A stretch of DNA of 38,561 bases, taken from Acidobacteriaceae bacterium (lineage in GTDB: Bacteria > Acidobacteriota > Terriglobia > Terriglobales > Acidobacteriaceae). Positions within the stretch are counted from its first letter, which is position 1, and each line of letters begins with the position of its first letter. Positions 7,895-15,500 of this stretch are shown here, piece by piece. Made by a program: the position numbers and the translations under genes. The notes below the pieces were generated by a model. It had not been told where the DNA came from. It was given only the letters and a program-made list of their open reading frames with translations, and ran no database searches. The DNA lies in contig JARLFX010000009.1 in assembly GCA_031296355.1 (NCBI GenBank), forward strand, positions 1 to 38,561. The letters are read 5' to 3'.

Positions 7895-8947
7895 CTATTT
7901 CCACATGAAATAGAAGCCGGGAGACTGGTCCAGCAGCTTGCTTGGGTTGGGAAACAGGTTGTCGGCAGAGTCATCATCGCCCGACATCAGCGCCAGCAGG
8001 CCGTGTTTTGGCTTATTGGGCTTGCGGATGGAGGGTTCGCCGCTGATTCCGACCTGCTTGGCCGTATCCATCAGCGCATCACGGAAGCCGCCCTGCACGT
8101 CAATCAGCCCCAGCGGAAGGGCCTGTTGACCGGTCCATACCTGGCCCGTTGCAAGGGGTTCTACCTTGGTCTCGGCCTCATTCCGGCCGGTAGCCACATC
8201 ATGGACGAACTGGCCGTGCATATTGTCGACCAGACCCTGAAAATAGGCTTGTTCGGCGGGCGTCATATCCCGGGTTGGGTCGCCGGCATCTTTCAGAGCG
8301 CCTGCCTTCAGCGTGACGGATTTCAGCTTGGCCCAGTGCAGCAGTTCGCCGTAGTTGGTCCATTCCATGATCACGCCGATGGAGCCGACGACAGACGCCT
8401 CGTTCGCATAGATCTTGTCGCAGCCGGAAGCGATGTAATACGCTCCGCTGGCGCCCACGCTCTCAATGGAGGCGATAATGGGCTTCTTTTTTTCCGTACG
8501 AATCCGCAGCACCTGGTGGTAGATCTCCTGCGATGCCGCTGCGCCGCCACCCGGCGAATTGATATGCAGAATAATGGCTTTGACGGAGTTGTCATTGTCG
8601 AACTTCTGCAGCTGGTTGTTGATGGTCTCGGAGGTCATGATGACGCCGTTGATATCAATCACGCCGATCTGCGAGCTGCCCAGGCCGGTGGAGGCGGTAG
8701 TATCGTCCGAGCCGAGGGTATGAATTCCGTAGGCGATCAGACCAACGACGATCAGCAGCAGCGCCAGGATGGGGCCGCCCACCACAGCAAGCCAGAACCA
8801 GCCCGAGCGGCGCTTCTTGTGCGCATCGTACGGGGTGGCAGATGCTACGGGAGCGGGCGCGTAGGGGGCATAGGCGGGCGCGGGTGGAACCTGGGCCTGC
8901 TCAGGACGAATACCTTCGGGCGGAGTGTCTGGCGGAAGCGTCGACAT
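7895..8947 (-). CDS. sppA: Signal peptide peptidase SppA, short form
   Basis: This 350-residue protein has a Pro/Ala-rich cytoplasmic N-terminus, one membrane anchor (FWLAVVGGPILALLLIVVGLI) and a ClpP/crotonase-like protease domain. INSPGGG and VGASGAYYIAS mark the fold and the nucleophile serine, and SVTLKAGALKD carries the general-base lysine of the SppA Ser-Lys dyad. The length suits the single-domain, B. subtilis-like form rather than the double-length E. coli form. It degrades signal-peptide remnants in the membrane. The gene lies alone, downstream of no obvious operon partner; the 275-base gap after it separates it from the HU gene on the same strand. Confidence 0.93.
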   Translation of the reverse strand: MSTLPPDTPPEGIRPEQAQVPPAPAYAPYAPAPVASATPYDAHKKRRSGWFWLAVVGGPILALLLIVVGLIAYGIHTLGSDDTTASTGLGSSQIGVIDINGVIMTSETINNQLQKFDNDNSVKAIILHINSPGGGAAASQEIYHQVLRIRTEKKKPIIASIESVGASGAYYIASGCDKIYANEASVVGSIGVIMEWTNYGELLHWAKLKSVTLKAGALKDAGDPTRDMTPAEQAYFQGLVDNMHGQFVHDVATGRNEAETKVEPLATGQVWTGQQALPLGLIDVQGGFRDALMDTAKQVGISGEPSIRKPNKPKHGLLALMSGDDDSADNLFPNPSKLLDQSPGFYFMWK

Positions 8948-9120
8948 AATGCGATGAGTTTATCAGGGTCGTCCGTAAAGGTGTTTCTTCTCTTTCGCCG
9001 GGTCTGAAACTTCAGTGCCCGGCGAGACGTACAAGTGACACCGGACACAGGCGTGTACAGCGAGGCATCGCGTATGATGACAGGATGCAGTGGCGCGAGT
9101 CGCCGCCCAAGATACGAATC

Positions 9121-9906
9121 ATGAACAGCCCGACGACATCCGCCAATCTGCAGTACAGCATCGTTATTCCCGCATTCAATGAGAGTGCCCGCATTGAAGC
9201 CACCCTGGCTGAAGTGACGGCCTGCGTTGAAGCCGAGGGATGGGGCGCCGAAGTCCTGGTGGTCGACGATGGCTCCCATGACAATACGGCGGCTATTGTG
9301 CGCCACTGGATGGAACGCAAGCCTTACCTGCGGTTGATTGAGAACCCCGGCAACCGGGGCAAAGGCTACAGCGTGCGCAACGGCTTATTGCAGGCTGTAG
9401 GCGAGATCGTAATGTTTACAGACGCTGACCTTTCCGCGCCGATGAATGAGGCGAACCGGCTGTTCGCCGCCATCCATGAGGGGGCGGATGTGGCCATCGG
9501 TTCGCGCTGGCTCGAACGCGCGCGGCAGACCACTGAGCAGCCCTGGTACCGGCGCTTTTTCGGTCGCTGCTTCAATCTCATCACTCGCCTGGTCATGCAT
9601 CTTCCCTACGCGGATACGCAGTGCGGGTTCAAGGCCTTCCGCCGCAACGCCGCGCAGCATATATTCCGTTTGCAGCGCATCGAGCGCTGGGGATTCGATC
9701 CGGAGATTCTATTCATTGCGCAACGGCTGAAGTACACCGTGCGCGAGGTTCCGGTGACATGGGGACATGACGAACGCAGCCGCATGAGTTACCTGAAAGA
9801 TGGCATGCGGATGCTGGAAGAGATGGCCGTCGTGCGCTGGAATGCCTTGCTCGGTCGCTATGACCACGATGCCGATGCCGTCTTCGGGAATGAATCCGCG
9901 AAGTAG
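9121..9906 (+). CDS. Family 2 glycosyltransferase, polyprenyl-phosphate hexosyltransferase type
   Basis: The catalytic domain is GT-A type, with YSIVIPAFNES at the start, VVDDGSHDNT, and the metal-binding TDADLSAP (D-A-D). GSRWLERA, then DTQCGFKAFRR and RWGFDPEILFIA, are typical of the dolichyl/undecaprenyl-phosphate glucosyltransferase group (ALG5-like). It would load a sugar from a nucleotide donor onto a polyprenyl phosphate at the cytoplasmic face of the membrane. No membrane segment is visible. The ATG at 9121 places the catalytic core at the usual distance; an in-frame ATG at 9085 would add 12 residues, and neither has a good Shine-Dalgarno sequence. Confidence 0.88.
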   Translation: MNSPTTSANLQYSIVIPAFNESARIEATLAEVTACVEAEGWGAEVLVVDDGSHDNTAAIVRHWMERKPYLRLIENPGNRGKGYSVRNGLLQAVGEIVMFTDADLSAPMNEANRLFAAIHEGADVAIGSRWLERARQTTEQPWYRRFFGRCFNLITRLVMHLPYADTQCGFKAFRRNAAQHIFRLQRIERWGFDPEILFIAQRLKYTVREVPVTWGHDERSRMSYLKDGMRMLEEMAVVRWNALLGRYDHDADAVFGNESAK

Positions 9907-9924
9907 AGAGCCTGTGCCCCGGCC

Positions 9925-10644
9925 TTAGTGGCCCTGTGTTGTAGCCGGAGCTGTGGGCGGCGGCAAATAAGGTTCTACTGACATCAAACTGCTTAGCGTG
10001 CCGCGTTCCTGCTCTGTGAACTGGCTACGGAATTGAGGCGAATTCAGCATCTGTTGCTGCTGGTTGGGCGGCAGCATGCGCAGTTGATGAAAGCCGCGAG
10101 CCACGGCATGGCGGCGGTCAGGCGGTATACCGCCAAGGCCTGCCAGGGCTCCGCGGACCTGCTGCCGCTGGTCGGGCGTAAGCCGCTCCATCGCTTCCAT
10201 ATGGGCAAGGGTGCGCTGCCGCTGCGCCGGCGGCATGGCATTCAACTGCGTTAGCCGCTGCTGCATGCGCTGCTGCTGCTCCGGAGAGAGTGTATTAAAG
10301 CCGGGCTCACGCGCCAGCGAACGCTGCTGCTGCTCCGGCGTCTCATTCTGATGACTGCTCAACCACTGGCCTAGACGCTGACGGCCACGCTGCATCTGCG
10401 GTTGCGGCGGTGTACGTGTCCCCGGTTGCATCGGGGGATGCGGCTCCATTGGCATCTGCGGCGCGGGTTGCGCGTGTGGCGGCTGCGGGCGCGGTTCATA
10501 CCGCTGATATGTTTGCGCCCCAGCCGCGGAGGTCAGCAAGGCGGCGCAGATCAGCGTGCCCCATCCTGAAACGCGCACAGCCGCACGCGTACCGAATGCC
10601 GGCGGCTGTGCAGTCTGTTTGCGGATTGGAGCGGTGCGTTTCAT
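9925..10644 (-). CDS. Secreted Pro/Gln-rich DUF3106-type protein
   Basis: The 239-residue protein has a long basic N-terminus, a hydrophobic stretch ending in SAAGAQ (probable signal peptide), a Pro/Gln/His-rich linker, and three to four imperfect repeats of the form LSPEQQQRMQQRLTQL, LTPDQRQQVRGAL, IPPDRRHAVARGF. Repeats of this kind define DUF3106. The protein is probably periplasmic. It is the third gene of an ECF sigma / anti-sigma operon, 31 bases after the anti-sigma gene, so it may act in sensing envelope conditions, in the manner of other Pro/Gln-rich periplasmic modulators; that role is inference from position. Confidence 0.75.
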   Translation of the reverse strand: MKRTAPIRKQTAQPPAFGTRAAVRVSGWGTLICAALLTSAAGAQTYQRYEPRPQPPHAQPAPQMPMEPHPPMQPGTRTPPQPQMQRGRQRLGQWLSSHQNETPEQQQRSLAREPGFNTLSPEQQQRMQQRLTQLNAMPPAQRQRTLAHMEAMERLTPDQRQQVRGALAGLGGIPPDRRHAVARGFHQLRMLPPNQQQQMLNSPQFRSQFTEQERGTLSSLMSVEPYLPPPTAPATTQGH

Positions 10645-10675
10645 CGGATTCGATTCGTATGCCTGTGCAGCTGGG

Positions 10676-11185
10676 TTAGGGGTTCTGCGTATTCGCAGCC
10701 GGGCTGCTGGAGTCGTCGCTGCCAGTATCGTCCAGTTGATCCATCTGTGAGATGGTCTGTTCGTTGCGGTCCAGGCTCTGCAGATCCTGGACCGTAGCAG
10801 AGAGCTGCGCCTGACGTGAATGCATCAGGTTGAATCCGGCATAACTACCACCGCCGATAAGAAGCGTCAGAGCGAGTGCACTGGCGGCGATAGGCCGCAT
10901 ATGCATATTGGTATTGAAGAGCAGGCGCGAACGCATGCGCTCCCATAGGCCGGGTGCTGGCGCGGCGATCTCTTCGCGCAGCCGCGCGTGCAGGCGCGTG
11001 TCAAAAAAGGGCGAGGGTTCCGGCGCGGTCCATTGTTCCATCAGCGCCATCGTGGCGCGCAGGGAATGCAGCTCGGCGGCGCAAGTTTCGCAGTGATCAA
11101 TATGCGCCTGCGCGGCTGCGTTCGCCGGGTTGGCGGCGTCCAGCAGCAGCGTGGCGAGTTCGGTTTGGCATCGTTGGCAGTTCAT
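10676..11185 (-). CDS. Zinc-finger anti-sigma factor
   Basis: The 169-residue protein begins with MNCQRCQ and has the H-x3-C-x2-C motif HIDHCETC (H28, C32, C35) of zinc-binding anti-sigma (ZAS, zf-HC2) domains. A single membrane segment (IAASALALTLLIGGGSYAGF) follows and leaves a short C-terminal tail outside the cytoplasm. It should hold the sigma factor encoded 11 bases upstream at the membrane until a signal releases it. The C-terminal tail (QSLDRNEQTISQMDQLDD) is acidic. Confidence 0.88.
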   Translation of the reverse strand: MNCQRCQTELATLLLDAANPANAAAQAHIDHCETCAAELHSLRATMALMEQWTAPEPSPFFDTRLHARLREEIAAPAPGLWERMRSRLLFNTNMHMRPIAASALALTLLIGGGSYAGFNLMHSRQAQLSATVQDLQSLDRNEQTISQMDQLDDTGSDDSSSPAANTQNP

Positions 11186-11196
11186 AGGTGTTTCCT

Positions 11197-11853
11197 CTAA
11201 ACGAAATCTTTCAGCTTCTCGCGCAGTGTCTGGTAGGCGCGAAACAGCAGCGACTTGGTGGCGGACTCTGACAGCTTGAGCACATCGCCGATCTGGCGGT
11301 AGTCCATCTCTTCGTACTTATGCATCAGCACGGCCATACGCTGGCGCTCCGGCAGGGCCATCACATGCTCACGAATGGCCTGCATGCGCTCGCGGCGCAG
11401 AATCTTTGCCTCGGCCCCGGGCGTGGAATCCGCCACATCGTGCATGATGCCGGTTTCAGTATCCGGCTCATCCAGGTACACCGTAGAGGCAGCGCGCTCC
11501 TGCTTATTATCGCGCGCGTAGTTTACGCCCAGGTTGGTGGCAATGCGATAGAGCCATGTGCTGAAGCGTGCCTCAGCCCGGTACGTCTCGCGCGATCGGT
11601 AGATGCGCAGAAAAACCTCCTGCGCCAGTTCTTCCGCCACCGCCTGGTTATGCACCATCCGGAACATGAAATGGATGATGGGCTTGCGGTACTTGCCGAT
11701 CAAAAAATCGAAGCCGGAGACATCGCCGGCCTTGAGCCGCAACATGATCTCAGCGTCGGTCTCCGCCGCATCGGCATCGGGGAAGGCAGTGCCGTACGGG
11801 GCGAAGCTTCGCGCAGCATCATCCATTCCGGGATTGATCGCCACGGTGGCCAT
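11197..11853 (-). CDS. ECF sigma-70 family factor (RpoE-like)
   Basis: Sigma region 2 is clear (FLIGKYRKPIIHFMFRMV, AEELAQEVFLRIYRS, FSTWLYRIATNLGVNY), as is region 4 (LPERQRMAVLMHKYEEMDYRQIGDVLKLSESATKSLLFRAY). The frame stays open upstream through the tRNA gene, so the ORF start cannot be used. The ATG at 11853 gives 218 residues, close to the family length, with AGAGG just upstream at short spacing; an in-frame ATG at 12012 would add 53 low-complexity residues. It heads an operon with its anti-sigma factor and the DUF3106 protein. Confidence 0.9.
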   Translation of the reverse strand: MATVAINPGMDDAARSFAPYGTAFPDADAAETDAEIMLRLKAGDVSGFDFLIGKYRKPIIHFMFRMVHNQAVAEELAQEVFLRIYRSRETYRAEARFSTWLYRIATNLGVNYARDNKQERAASTVYLDEPDTETGIMHDVADSTPGAEAKILRRERMQAIREHVMALPERQRMAVLMHKYEEMDYRQIGDVLKLSESATKSLLFRAYQTLREKLKDFV

Positions 11854-12207
11854 GTCCTCTGTAACCCCGTTTTCCGCTTCAGGTTGCGAAGGATCCCGAT
11901 TTTCCGGCGTTTTCGTGGAATCGTCGTCTCCTGCCAGCAGCGCCGCGCCCTCCGGCGGGTGGTCCCCGGCGGTGGCACTGGCTTTGCGGATTGGGCGTGG
12001 AGCGAGTGGCATCTGTGAGTTTGCCCATTGTAAATGGCGGCTGCGTTGGGTGGCCGCCCACTGAATTGGATGCTGACAGTGGCTGGTGTAAGTTTGACGC
12101 CTGCGGAAGGTGCAGAGGAGCGGCTGGAGATGGTATTCTGCAAGAGTTCCCCGGCGGAGCGCGGCAGCGGCGCAAATTGCACGGCAGCCAGTGTTTCCAG
12201 CCTGAGC
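11854..12207. other. Gap between sigma operon and tRNA-Val
   Basis: These 354 bases must hold the promoters of the sigma operon (leftward) and of the tRNA gene (rightward), but I see no convincing -35/-10 pair. Bases 11854-12012 could instead encode an N-terminal extension of the sigma factor. No other gene is seen. Confidence 0.5.
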
Positions 12208-12282
12208 GGGCGCATAACTCAGCGGTAGAGTGCCACCTTCACACGGTGGAAGTCGTAGGTTCGAATCCTGCTGTGCCCACCA
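12208..12282 (+). tRNA. tRNA-Val (anticodon CAC)
   Basis: The cloverleaf folds fully: acceptor GGGCGCA with TGTGCCC (one G-U pair), D-stem ACTC/GAGT, anticodon stem CCACC/GGTGG with loop TTCACAC giving anticodon CAC, T-stem GTAGG/CCTGC with loop TTCGAAT, and an encoded CCA end. It reads valine GUG codons. A recombinase remnant lies 63 bases beyond its 3' end, as expected of a tRNA used as an integration site. Confidence 0.95.
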
Positions 12283-12344
12283 TAAAATCAATATCTTAGC
12301 CGTACTAAAAAGCAAATCTGGGTCCAAAGGTCCAATAAGGATTC

Positions 12345-12479
12345 TTAGGCCCCCGGCGCATTGCATATTCGAACACTCTCATGGGCTGAACGAACATTCT
12401 TCCCGACAGCCTGCGCGTAAATGTCCATTGTGATTCTGCTGTTTGCGTGACGCAGGGTCTCCTGAACCGTCTTGTGGTC
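12345..12479 (-). pseudogene. C-terminal stump of a tyrosine recombinase (phage-type integrase)
   Basis: Read on the minus strand from 12479 to a TAA at 12345-12347, 44 codons give the typical end of a phage-type integrase: HKTVQETLRHANSRITMDIY followed by AQAVGKNVRSAHESV. The tyrosine in MDIY is in the position of the catalytic nucleophile. An in-frame TGA stands directly upstream (12480-12482), there is no start codon or upstream integrase domain, and a terminator of the neighbouring gene begins six bases further on. It is the degraded remnant of an element integrated at the tRNA-Val gene. The frame lacks its own ATG at the start, so it is easily missed by gene finders. Confidence 0.8.
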
Positions 12480-12485
12480 TCACGC

Positions 12486-12528
12486 AAAAAATGGGAGGCC
12501 TTCTCGCGCCACCATGAGAAGACCTCCC
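12486..12528 (-). terminator. Intrinsic terminator of the NHL/MBG protein gene
   Basis: Bases 12493-12505 pair with 12516-12528 over 13 positions; on the minus strand the single non-Watson-Crick position becomes a U-G pair. The stem is followed on that strand by six T residues (A-run at 12486-12491). It lies 24 bases beyond the stop codon of the giant gene. Confidence 0.9.
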
Positions 12529-12551
12529 CCTCAAAACCACAGAAACATTCG

Positions 12552-15500
12552 TTAGTTGACGGTGATCGTCAAACTGAGTTGATGGGCCGTATCACTATTG
12601 GGAATGCTGACCGTGATGGATGTAGTACCCAATGGAGTGGCGTTGGGATTGGCGGCGGGACTGCTGCTGCCGCAACCAGATGCGCCAAAGAATGCCAGGG
12701 CAAGGAGCAACGCCAGAAGGCGCCTGCCATGCTTATGCGCGGCACGAATCGGAAGCAGCATCATCAGTGCGATGCAGCCGAATAGCAGCCACAACTTGCC
12801 CAGCACACTTACTTTTTTGTCTGACATCATGGAGCCGGCGGCGAGCACATTGTGTGCCGCCGTTGTGGAGATGGTGAGCTTCACACTGCTGGGTGTATTG
12901 CTGCCGTCCGCATTGAAGCTCGCGGGGAGGAAACTGCAGGTTGCTCCCAGCGGCAGGTTGCTGCATACAAGGGTTGGTGTGCCTTTGTAGCCGTTCGTCG
13001 GCGTGAACGTAATGGTGGTGCTGCCGGAGCTTCCCTGGCCAATGGTGAGCGTGGGCGGGTTTGCGGTAAGCGCGTAATCACCCACGGTCACGTTCGCCTG
13101 CGGTGAAGTGGAGGCGGTGAAGTTGGCATCACCCGAATAGGTAGCGGTGAGATGATGTACGCCACCGCTCAGAGAGGCCACGGTGTAGGTGGCAGAGCCC
13201 GCAGCGATGGTTCCAGCGCCAAGCTGCGTGGCCCCGTCAAAGAAGAGCACAGTCCCGCTGGGCGAGCCGGACGTGAGTGGCGAGATGGCCGCCGTGAGCA
13301 GGAGAGACGTATTCACGTTCGTCTGCGTAAGCGCCGGCGTAAGGGCGACGGAGGTGCCGGCCTGGCTGACGGTAAGTGTTCCTGCAGTAACCTGCGCAGT
13401 GTAGTTTGCAGAGGCGGTGCCGGAGATGACTGCGGTGATGGGATACGTGCCGACCGCACTGGTGGCAGTTGCAGTGGAAGAATAGGTGACGGTCACCACA
13501 TCGCTGTTATGCAGGCCGGTCACCACGCCGGTAAAGCTGGGATTTGCCGCACCGTATGCGCGCGACGCATTGGCTGGCGTGATGTTAAGCGTGGAGGGAG
13601 TGACCGTTAGTGTTCCGGCCACGAAGACGAAGGTGTAATTCGCAGCGGCAAGCGTGCCGGCGGTGGGAGTGATGGGATACGTGCCGACCGGGCTGGCGCT
13701 GGTGGCCGTCGTGCTGAACGACGGCGTACCGGTGACAACGCTTGCCGTATCACTGCCGATAAAGCCGCTATAGTTTGCGGTGAACGAGGGCAAGGCGGTG
13801 GAAGCGTAGACCATGCTTGCATTCTGAGCCGTCACACTGAGTGTGGCAGGGTGCACGGTGAAGGTGCGCTGCACGGGAGTGGCAGCGAGGTAGTTGGTAT
13901 TGCCTGCCTGCGACGCCTGTACGGTAACCTGGCCAGCGCCAGTGAGCGTCAACGTAGAGCCGCTCACGGTTGCCGGGCCGGAAACGATGCTGAAGCTTAC
14001 CGGCAGACCAGAATCTGACGTTGCCGAAATGGTGAAGGCGGCCTCACCGTAAGTATGGGTTGGAGGGGCTGCGAAAGTGATGGTCTGAGAAGCCTGAATA
14101 ACGGTATATGTGCCAGCGGCGAAGTTGAAGATGTAGTTCGTCGCAGCAAGGGTGCCCACAGCAGCGGTAACCGGGTAGCTGCCAACGCTGCTGGTGGTAG
14201 TTGCCGTGGTGCTGAGGAGAGGTTGGCCGCTTACTGCGCTGATGGTGTCACTATAGGCAAAGCCGGTAATGACGTACGTCAGCGTGGACAGTGCAGCACC
14301 ATAGGGCGAGCTTGCATTCTGTGCGGTTACGGTGAGCGCGCCCGGCGTGACATTGAAGCTTTGGGTCACAGTAGCTGCAGCCAGCCAGCTGCCGTTGCCG
14401 GCCTGATCCGCCGCAATCACCACAGCGCCAACGCCGGTGACGGTGACGGTAGAGCCGCTGATGGTGGCATGGCCGGATTTAACACTGAACGTAACGGCCA
14501 GGCCGGAGCTTGATACGGCGGAGACATTGAAGCTGGCATCGCCGTAAACGTGGTTCGGAATGGCCGTGAAGTTGATGCTCTGCGGCTGCGGCGCCGTACC
14601 GATTCCCGAGAGCGAGACGAATTGCGGTGCAGCAACGCCATCATCATAGAAGGCGAAGATGCCGTAACGCGAGCCTGCGGCAGTAGGCGTGAAATTGATC
14701 TTCACGCTGCAGCTTGAACCGGTAGCGAGCGCCTGGGTAAAGTCGCAGGTGCCGCCGGAGGCGAGTGCGAAATCGCCGCTGATGCCAGTGGGATACTGCG
14801 AATCAAAGTGCATGGGCGCATTGCCGACGTTGCTCACGGTCACAGATTGCGAGCCGCTGGTGGTACCCACCCCCTGCGCCGGAAAGGTAAGCGTCCCGTT
14901 AGGCGAGAGCTCGCGGATGACCTGGTTGGATTCGTCGTTGACATACATATATCCCGAAGCGCTGATGGCGATATCCTGCGGGAAGGCAAGCCAGGTTGCG
15001 GTCGCAGGAAGTCCATCGCCGTTATAGCCGTCATAGACAAGCTGGGTTCCGGCGACGGTCGTAATGTGGCCAGTCGTGTCAATCTTGCGGATGACCATGT
15101 TGTCGCGGTCGGCGATGAAGAGGTTGTCTGCCGCATCCACGGCGAGGCGCTGCGGATAATTCAGCGTTGCTGAGACCGCCAGGCCACCGTCGCCGCTGTA
15201 ACCGGCGGTATTGCGGGAACCGGCGATCGTCGAGATCTTGCCGGTAGTGGCGCTCACCTTGCGGATGATGTTGTTGTAGGTGTCAGCGATGAAGAGGTCG
15301 CCGGCGCTGTTCACCGCAACCCCCATCTGCTGATTCAACTGCGCCGCCGTTGCCGCGCCGCCGTCGCCGGAGTAGCCCGCGCCCAGAGCATAGTTTCCCG
15401 CCACGGTAGTAATGATGCCCTGGGTATCAATCTTGCGGACGACGTTGTTATTGGTGTCAGCGAAATAGAAATTCCCATTCTTGTCAATGGCGATCTCAAG

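Noticed and set aside
8003..9007. 334-codon plus-strand frame
   Set aside because: Antisense shadow of sppA, low-plausibility composition.
11854..12366. Long upstream extension of the ECF sigma frame
   Set aside because: It runs antisense through the tRNA-Val gene; the peptide QDSNLRLPPCEGG with LPLSYAP is the well-known artefact of translating a tRNA gene.
12305..12487. 60-codon minus-strand frame with an ATG over the integrase remnant
   Set aside because: It is a different frame; only the frame 12345-12479 gives integrase-like protein.
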